A DNA stretch of 6,530 nucleotides from contig JAUWNA010000117.1 of assembly GCA_030612905.1 (NCBI GenBank), positions 1-6,530 on the forward strand, read 5' to 3'. The position numbers and the translations under genes are program-made. Of the stretch, positions 1 to 4,068 are shown piece after piece. The notes under the pieces were generated by a model that ran no database searches, was not told the DNA's origin, and worked only from the letters and a program-made list of their open reading frames with translations. The first letter of the stretch is position 1, and the number at the start of each line of letters is the position of its first letter. Source of the DNA: Promethearchaeota archaeon (GTDB lineage: Archaea > Asgardarchaeota > Lokiarchaeia > Sigyniarchaeales > SOKP01).

Positions 1-233
1 GCGACCTCTACTAATATTCCGATTGGATGGGTTGATCCTTCTTCCATGTCTTTTAAATCGATTCCGTGGATTGTTACTTGCTCATCTTTAATATCTTTTT
101 TAGAAACCACTCTGCAAAGTTCAAAGTGTTTTTCCATTTTGGGCCCGCCTAATTCTACATACATTTGTTTTGCCCTAATACGTTCACCTTCGTATACGGG
201 TCCAATTGGAACAGGAATATCTTCAAAACTCAT
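1..233 (-). CDS. cdhC: CO dehydrogenase/acetyl-CoA synthase beta subunit, N-terminal part (cut by window edge)
   Basis: The beta subunit carries the Ni-Fe-S A-cluster, where CO, a corrinoid-bound methyl group and CoA are joined into acetyl-CoA in the archaeal Wood-Ljungdahl pathway, in the cytoplasm. Only the first 77 residues and two bases of the next codon are present; the A-cluster cysteines would lie beyond the edge. Recognition rests on the conserved archaeal CdhC N-terminus: EGERIR at about residues 15-20, MYVELGGPK at about 24-32, and VTIHGIDLKDMEEGS at about 53-67. The protein starts directly at this segment, so it is the short archaeal form without the extra N-terminal domain of bacterial AcsB. 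The ATG at 231-233 is preceded by a good Shine-Dalgarno sequence. It lies 39 bases downstream of cdhB on the same strand, the usual B-C order, so the two are probably one transcript. Identity is strong; partial only because of the window. Confidence 0.9.
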   Translation of the reverse strand, partial: MSFEDIPVPIGPVYEGERIRAKQMYVELGGPKMEKHFELCRVVSKKDIKDEQVTIHGIDLKDMEEGSTHPIGILVEV

Positions 234-242
234 ATTGTAATT

Positions 243-250
243 CTCCTCTT
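243..250 (-). promoter_or_regulatory. Shine-Dalgarno sequence of cdhC
   Basis: Read on the minus strand this is AAGAGGAG, with nine bases between it and the cdhC ATG. It is the strongest ribosome binding site in the window. It fixes the cdhC start and fits translation of an internal operon gene. The first genes of most other units here lack a clear one. Confidence 0.75.
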
Positions 251-272
251 AGTATTTTTCCTTTTTTAATTT

Positions 273-803
273 TTATAAATTTTCAATTAATTTTTCTAAA
301 AATTCTTTCCAATCGTTGTCGCTAAAATTCGGAAGACTAAATCGAGCGTTAGGATGTGAATATTTATCCAGTTCAACGGTTCGCAGGTGATTTTGAAAGT
401 TCTTCAGTCGACTTAAAGTTTGACTTACGTAGTAGACAATATGTCCACCAAAAATAGCCATTCTATATTGTCCTTCGCCATCTAAACCTTTCCAATCTTT
501 ATCTACTAGTCTACCAGTAATATTAATCAACGACATATCCCATAATTTATTGTCTGGAATTTTACCTTTTACGTACTTATATGTATGACCCGTAGTAAGA
601 ACGTGACAATCTAGTTTCTTTGCTATTTCAATAAAATAGTCAGCAACTTTCTTTCCATCAAGCTCCCAAGTTAAAGACTCTGATCCTATGACAAAAAGCT
701 TCTTTTTATCGTCCTTCAAGAAGTTTGCCATGACTTTTGGATCAAAAACGGTCGTACCTTGTTCAGGTCCGGGAATATTTGCTTTTTGATATGGTCTTGT
801 CAT
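273..803 (-). CDS. cdhB: CO dehydrogenase/acetyl-CoA synthase epsilon subunit
   Basis: CdhB is the small epsilon subunit that binds the CODH alpha subunit CdhA in the archaeal ACDS complex; it carries no metal cluster itself. The 176-residue product has the family's length (about 170) and hallmarks throughout: ANIPGP at 8-13, LFVIGSE at 36-42, TTGHT at 70-74, WKGLDGEGQYRMAIFGG at 104-120, and LDKYSHPNARFSLPN near the C-terminus (145-159). I chose the ATG at 801-803. The frame stays open to an ATG at 932, but those 43 residues look like translated spacer, and the family begins close to the IPGP motif. A weak Shine-Dalgarno sequence lies upstream. cdhC follows after 39 bases. Oddly, cdhB is the first gene of the unit: cdhA, its binding partner and usual upstream neighbour, is absent from this window. 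Confidence 0.9.
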   Translation of the reverse strand: MTRPYQKANIPGPEQGTTVFDPKVMANFLKDDKKKLFVIGSESLTWELDGKKVADYFIEIAKKLDCHVLTTGHTYKYVKGKIPDNKLWDMSLINITGRLVDKDWKGLDGEGQYRMAIFGGHIVYYVSQTLSRLKNFQNHLRTVELDKYSHPNARFSLPNFSDNDWKEFLEKLIENL

Positions 804-816
804 ATTTATATCAATT

Positions 817-822
817 TCCTCT
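817..822 (-). promoter_or_regulatory. Weak Shine-Dalgarno candidate for cdhB
   Basis: The minus strand reads AGAGGA, 13 bases before the ATG at 803. That spacing is longer than usual, so the site gives only modest support to this internal start over the longer open frame beginning at 932. Confidence 0.4.
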
Positions 823-898
823 GTTAAAGATTTTAACTGTAAGTTTAAAATAATTACTATATTTTTATTTATTAAGCGTATTTTAAAAAAGTTGGTTT

Positions 899-906
899 TA
901 TTTAAA
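899..906 (-). promoter_or_regulatory. Candidate TATA box for the cdhB-cdhC unit
   Basis: The minus strand reads TTTAAATA, a common archaeal TATA form, preceded by GGTCAA where a BRE would sit. Transcription starting about 26 bases downstream would leave a leader of roughly 70 bases before cdhB. Two other A/T boxes, near 881-889 and 843-851, are alternatives. The second would start transcription at or inside the ribosome binding site and is less likely. Confidence 0.35.
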
Positions 907-916
907 TTGACCAAAC

Positions 917-928
917 TTATACGTATAA
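917..928. promoter_or_regulatory. 12-bp palindrome in the cdhB/cooT divergent promoter
   Basis: TTATACGTATAA is a perfect inverted repeat with no spacer; the flanking bases do not extend it. It lies 29 bases before the cooT ATG. It could serve as the cooT TATA element, with CCAAA just upstream as a BRE-like stretch, giving a leader of about a dozen bases. It could also be an operator whose occupation would block that promoter. In A/T-rich spacer DNA a chance palindrome of this length is not negligible, so the function is inference. Confidence 0.4.
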
Positions 929-956
929 ACATTAGAATTAAAGTGAAATATTAGAT

Positions 957-1256
957 ATGTGCGAGTTTAAGATAGTAAAGAAAAACGATGGCTCCCAAAT
1001 GTTAGAAGATATTGTAATTTTATCATATACCGAAGATAGTGAATTATTATTCAAAGATGTGATGGGAATGGGGGAAATATTAGAATCAGCCCTTATTTTA
1101 GATGTTAACACGTTAAATCAAACATGCGTTGTACTGGAACATCCTCTTATTAGGGGTTTTATTGACATAATTCAAAAAGTTAATAATAAAACGATTTCTA
1201 AATCCGAAATTGAAAGTTTTGAAGAGCAATTAGACACTCTCAAAAAGAACCTTTAA
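957..1256 (+). CDS. cooT: CooT-family nickel-binding protein
   Basis: CooT proteins are small cytoplasmic dimers that bind nickel through Cys2 and support nickel insertion into CO dehydrogenase; the family was once labelled a predicted RNA-binding protein. This protein begins Met-Cys-Glu and follows the family pattern: a first beta strand at 2-8, then LEDIVIL at 16-22, a central LLFKDVMGMGE at 30-40, LDVNTLNQTCVVLE at 48-61, and the next helix. The 99 residues exceed the roughly 65 of bacterial CooT, the extra being a charged helical tail (about 70-99) that could form a coiled coil. Cys57 is a second cysteine of unknown role. The gene is divergent from cdhB-cdhC, whose complex needs nickel, which supports the call. 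No Shine-Dalgarno sequence precedes the ATG; the transcript probably has a very short leader. Family assignment is good; the nickel role here is inferred from it. Confidence 0.78.
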   Translation: MCEFKIVKKNDGSQMLEDIVILSYTEDSELLFKDVMGMGEILESALILDVNTLNQTCVVLEHPLIRGFIDIIQKVNNKTISKSEIESFEEQLDTLKKNL

Positions 1257-1259
1257 ATA
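1252..1259 (+). promoter_or_regulatory. TATA box of the downstream acetyltransferase gene, overlapping the cooT stop
   Basis: TTTAAATA, preceded by purine-rich AAAAAGAAC as a BRE-like element, sits across the end of cooT, whose TAA stop (1254-1256) is part of the box. A start site about 26 bases on, near 1282, leaves a leader of about 27 bases before the ATG at 1310. The T-run at 1285-1290 could also end the cooT transcript. Confidence 0.5.
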
Positions 1260-1294
1260 GTACTGACATTCCCACACGCGTTAATTTTTTAATT

Positions 1295-1299
1295 GGTGA
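1295..1299 (+). promoter_or_regulatory. Shine-Dalgarno sequence of the GNAT gene
   Basis: GGTGA lies ten bases before the ATG at 1310 and eliminates any need for a later start, although a second ATG two codons on (1316) is also possible. Confidence 0.5.
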
Positions 1300-1309
1300 A
1301 TCTTCTTAT

Positions 1310-2182
1310 ATGAGTATGGAAGCAAGATTTTACGAAGACATAGATGATTTTTTTAACATTGCATATCCTTTTTTATTAGCGCGAGAGGCTGAAAACAACC
1401 TCCTTTTATCTATTCTTAACTCCCTCAAAGAAAAGATTCACAGTTATGAAAAAGATATGCCACTTTTATTTTCATTAGCGGATAACGATGATGTAAAATT
1501 AATTGCTTTAAGAACTCCCCCGCACGATATAATTATTTCCTATATAGACGATTTAAATTACATTGAAGTATTAGTGGAAGAACTTTTTAAACTAAACGAG
1601 AAATTACCTGGCGTATTGAGTTTTAAGGAGGCAGCAGACAAATTTTCTGAGTTATGGTGTGAACAAAATTCATTAAAACCTAATTTATTAAGGAAAGAAA
1701 GGATTTATAAATTAGAAGAAGTCTCCAAAGATACAATTGGTACTAAGAAGTTTTCTGTTGCATCAAAAACTCATCAGACAATAGTACTTAAATGGGCAGG
1801 GGAGATGCTGAAAGAAGCTTTAGTAGATGTAACAGAAGACGATATTGAACATACGACTAATCAATTGAAAAAAGAATTTGAAGAGAATAAAAGTAAAATA
1901 TTTCTATTATTTGATAATAACGAGCCCGTTTCAATGGTGAGGAAAGCAGGAAAAACTCCAAATGGTAATTTTGTTAACTTAGTTTACACACCACCGTCCT
2001 TAAGGAGAAAAGGATACGCAACTGAATGCGTTGCAAAATTGAGCAAGCAGCTCTTAGAAGAAGGCAATAAGTATTGTTTCTTGTTTACAGATTTAAGTAA
2101 TCCAACTTCAAATAGTATTTATCAAAAAATAGGTTATAGACCTGTTATTGACGAAAATCACTATAAATTTTTAACAAAATAG
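1310..2182 (+). CDS. Two-part GNAT-family N-acetyltransferase
   Basis: A cytoplasmic enzyme expected to move the acetyl group of acetyl-CoA to an amine; the acceptor cannot be read from the sequence. The C-terminal GNAT fold, about residues 150-290, shows the acetyl-CoA pyrophosphate loop LRRKGYAT at 231-238, matching R/Q-x-x-G-x-G/A, after strand VNLVYTPP (222-229). The later strand and helix FLFTDLSNPTSNSIYQKIGY (257-276) include the Asn and Tyr common in this group. The N-terminal part, about 1-140, matches the partner domain of COG3393-like acetyltransferases: FLLAREAENNLLL (21-33), a PPHD turn (70-73), and LPGVLSFKEAADKFSELW (99-116). At 290 residues it looks complete. It has its own promoter and Shine-Dalgarno sequence, is separated from cooT by 53 bases, and converges on the crotonase gene, so a role in the CODH pathway is not implied beyond sharing acetyl-CoA. 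Confidence 0.85.
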   Translation: MSMEARFYEDIDDFFNIAYPFLLAREAENNLLLSILNSLKEKIHSYEKDMPLLFSLADNDDVKLIALRTPPHDIIISYIDDLNYIEVLVEELFKLNEKLPGVLSFKEAADKFSELWCEQNSLKPNLLRKERIYKLEEVSKDTIGTKKFSVASKTHQTIVLKWAGEMLKEALVDVTEDDIEHTTNQLKKEFEENKSKIFLLFDNNEPVSMVRKAGKTPNGNFVNLVYTPPSLRRKGYATECVAKLSKQLLEEGNKYCFLFTDLSNPTSNSIYQKIGYRPVIDENHYKFLTK

Positions 2183-2190
2183 TATTTTTA

Positions 2191-2215
2191 AATAGGAAAC
2201 ATTTATTCGCCTATT
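2191..2215. terminator. Possible bidirectional terminator between convergent genes
   Basis: AATAGG at 2191-2196 pairs with CCTATT at 2210-2215 across a 13-base loop. It overlaps the end of the minus-strand crotonase gene, whose TAG stop lies in the right arm. T-rich DNA (TATTTTTA, 2183-2190) precedes it on the plus strand. A six-pair, A/T-rich stem is weak; archaeal termination may depend on the T-rich flanks alone. Confidence 0.3.
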
Positions 2216-2987
2216 CAAATTTCTTTCGAAAATCTAAGATAAATTTTTTTTTATCTTCGTGTTCGTACCATCCAGAAGCAGTTTTTTCTATTTCATATGC
2301 ATCCTTATAAGGTTTATCAAGGAAATGATTGGTGCATAGTTTAATCGCGTTCAATACAGTTTGATTTTTTGAAAAGAGAAAACCCGCTTTTTTCATAGAT
2401 TCTTCAATTAATTCCTCTCTATTATCTACAATCTCATCAATTAACCCAATTTCTAGAGCTTTTTCCGCGTTTACTTTTTCACCAAACATAAGCATCTTTT
2501 TCGGCCATGGAATCCCAATAATTTTTGAAAATAGAACTATACAACCAGTACCAGGGAAGATTCCGGACCGTATTTCTGGCATTTGAAAAAAACTATCGTT
2601 AACGGCGATTCGATAATCGCAACATATTGAGAACACAACTCCTTCGCCCATCGTTCTACCATTTATAGCACAAATAACCGGTTTTCCGTTAAATAACAAT
2701 TTACATATATCTGCAGCAGTACCCTCGAGTTCCCTAACAGCCATATGATCGCTACCATCAAGATCATCCAAATCCATTCCTGTGCTGAACGAAGAGCCGC
2801 TGTTTGTTAAAATTAAGCCTCTAATTTTATCGTTGTTTTGGCAGTATTCAATCGCTTTTTTTAAATGTCTTAATTGATCAATAGTAAAAGCGTTCGATCG
2901 ATGAACTCTATTGAGTGTAATCGTGCCAAACCTTTTTTTTACAGAAAACTCAATATATTCTCCAAAATCTAAATTATTAATAGACAT
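2211..2987 (-). CDS. Enoyl-CoA hydratase/isomerase (crotonase) family protein
   Basis: Crotonase-fold enzymes act on acyl-CoA thioesters in the cytoplasm; the usual reaction adds water to a 2-enoyl-CoA. The 258 residues match the family length. The oxyanion-hole segments are clear: SSFSTGMDLDDL at 65-76 and INGRTMGEGVVFSICCDYRI at 108-127, followed by FFQMPEIRSGIFPGTGC at 133-149. Aligned by eye with the rat mitochondrial hydratase, the catalytic Glu164 is kept as Glu138, but Glu144 is replaced by Val118. The usual GGG loop is also altered to GEG (114-116). This argues against an ordinary hydratase and leaves an isomerase, thioesterase-like, hydrolase or other crotonase reaction open. The C-terminal ELIEESMKKAGFLFSKNQTV region is typical. 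No clear Shine-Dalgarno sequence precedes the ATG. It is divergent from a 3-hydroxyacyl-CoA dehydrogenase, which suggests shared acyl-CoA metabolism. Family is certain; reaction is not. Confidence 0.85.
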   Translation of the reverse strand: MSINNLDFGEYIEFSVKKRFGTITLNRVHRSNAFTIDQLRHLKKAIEYCQNNDKIRGLILTNSGSSFSTGMDLDDLDGSDHMAVRELEGTAADICKLLFNGKPVICAINGRTMGEGVVFSICCDYRIAVNDSFFQMPEIRSGIFPGTGCIVLFSKIIGIPWPKKMLMFGEKVNAEKALEIGLIDEIVDNREELIEESMKKAGFLFSKNQTVLNAIKLCTNHFLDKPYKDAYEIEKTASGWYEHEDKKKFILDFRKKFE

Positions 2988-3078
2988 AAATAAAATTTAT
3001 TTTCTTTCAATAAAAAGTAATTATTATTAAAAATCCCTTCTAACTAATAATAAGAATAATTTTAAATAGCTGAAGAAA
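2988..3078. promoter_or_regulatory. Divergent promoter region with a 9-bp inverted repeat
   Basis: This 91-base A/T-rich spacer drives the crotonase leftwards and the dehydrogenase rightwards. TTATTATTA at 3021-3029 and TAATAATAA at 3045-3053 form an inverted repeat with a 15-base spacer. Each arm sits where a TATA element would be expected: the left arm centres 38 bases from the crotonase ATG and the right arm 30 bases from the dehydrogenase ATG, both implying short leaders. The arms may therefore be paired promoters or a shared operator. Their low complexity makes chance possible. Confidence 0.4.
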
Positions 3079-4020
3079 ATGGAACTTGATAAAATAAAGC
3101 GTATATTGGTTGTAGGTGCTGGCACGATGGGACACGCCATTGCACAAGTCTATGCTACTGCTGAGTTTGAAGTAGATCTTGTAGATTTAAATCAAGAGGT
3201 TCTTGATAATGCCATGAATAAGATTAAATCAAACCTTTCTTTGTTGGTAGAGTATAAGCACGTAAAAAGTGGTGAAATTTCAAATATTTTGAATCGTATC
3301 CATCCATCTACCGATTTAAAAGTTGCTGCCCAAAATTGCGATTTAGTTTTAGAAGCAGTTTCTGAAGATCGTAACGTTAAGCGAGAAGTTTTTTCTCAAT
3401 TAAATGAATTCTGCTCTGAAGATATTATTTTAGCAAGCAATACTTCCGAATTAAATATATTCAACGTCGCAAAAGTTAAAAATCCGAAACGCTTGGTAAT
3501 CCACCATTGGTTTCATCCACCATACATTATTCCTTTAGTTGAAATCGTAGCTGGCCGTAAAACTTCTTCTGAAGTCATCGATATTTCGTTTAAATTAATA
3601 GAAAAAATTGGCAAAAAACCTTTAATCTTGAAAAAGTTCACGAATGCTTTTGTTGTCAATAAAATCCAGCAAGCAATTAATTCTGCGGTTTTTGCTCTTT
3701 TAATACAAGGCATAGCTTCGCCAGAAGAGATTGACATGGCGATTAAGAACACTTTAGGCATACGTTTACCGTTTGTCGGAGTAGCACAAAATCTTGATTT
3801 TGTAGGACTCGATGTTGTATATGATATTATTAAGAATATGGGCATGGATCTCGGGCTACTTAAGGATAAAGTGAAGAATGGGCAATTAGGGGCTAAAACA
3901 TCAATAGGTTTTTACGATTACCAAGGTCGAACTGAAGAAGAAATCCTTACTAAGAGGGATAAACTTTACTTGCAAATGCTCGATTTTCTTAAACAAATGA
4001 ACGCATTTGAACCAATTTAA
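3079..4020 (+). CDS. 3-hydroxyacyl-CoA dehydrogenase family protein (NAD-dependent)
   Basis: Cytoplasmic oxidoreductase expected to interconvert an L-3-hydroxyacyl-CoA and a 3-oxoacyl-CoA with NAD. The N-terminal Rossmann domain has ILVVGAGTMG at 9-18 and an acidic end of the second strand, DLVD at 33-36, indicating NAD rather than NADP. The catalytic set of the human enzyme is kept: Ser137 as Ser123 (SNTSEL, 120-125), His158 as His143, Glu170 as Glu155, Asn208 as Asn194. The C-terminal dimer domain, from about 188, ends with GAKTSIGFYDY (271-281). At 313 residues it is full length and single-function. The segment HHWFHPPYIIPLVEIV (142-157) has His146 where Asn is usual, and its PPYIIPLVE wording resembles the lambda-crystallin/carnitine dehydrogenase side of the family, so a substrate other than 3-hydroxybutyryl-CoA is possible. 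The ATG is fixed by the Rossmann motif close behind it. It is divergent from the crotonase gene. Confidence 0.88.
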   Translation: MELDKIKRILVVGAGTMGHAIAQVYATAEFEVDLVDLNQEVLDNAMNKIKSNLSLLVEYKHVKSGEISNILNRIHPSTDLKVAAQNCDLVLEAVSEDRNVKREVFSQLNEFCSEDIILASNTSELNIFNVAKVKNPKRLVIHHWFHPPYIIPLVEIVAGRKTSSEVIDISFKLIEKIGKKPLILKKFTNAFVVNKIQQAINSAVFALLIQGIASPEEIDMAIKNTLGIRLPFVGVAQNLDFVGLDVVYDIIKNMGMDLGLLKDKVKNGQLGAKTSIGFYDYQGRTEEEILTKRDKLYLQMLDFLKQMNAFEPI

Positions 4021-4029
4021 AGAAAAACA

Positions 4030-4037
4030 TTTAAAAA
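4030..4037 (+). promoter_or_regulatory. Candidate TATA box for the methylase gene
   Basis: TTTAAAAA lies in the 48-base spacer after the dehydrogenase gene, preceded by GAAAAACA as a BRE-like stretch. A start about 26 bases on would give a leader of about nine bases for the ATG at 4069, which has no Shine-Dalgarno sequence. The methylase may thus be transcribed apart from the dehydrogenase, though read-through cannot be excluded. Confidence 0.35.
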
Positions 4038-4068
4038 AAAATAATATTGAAATTTTAATGAATTTAAA

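Noticed and set aside
46..240. Plus-strand open frame of 64 codons
   Set aside because: It lies opposite cdhC, whose minus-strand translation matches a known family throughout; the plus frame resembles nothing.
804..932. N-terminal extension of cdhB to the ATG at 932
   Set aside because: The 43 residues are rich in Ile, Asn, Lys and Leu like translated spacer, CdhB proteins start near the IPGP motif, and the extension would swallow the promoter region of the unit.
3061..3068. TTTAAATA as the TATA box of the dehydrogenase gene
   Set aside because: It ends ten bases before the ATG, so transcription would begin inside the gene and past the start codon; no later in-frame ATG precedes the essential Rossmann motif.
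3513..3845. Minus-strand open frame of 110 codons
   Set aside because: It is the antisense of the dehydrogenase coding region, which carries all the conserved motifs.
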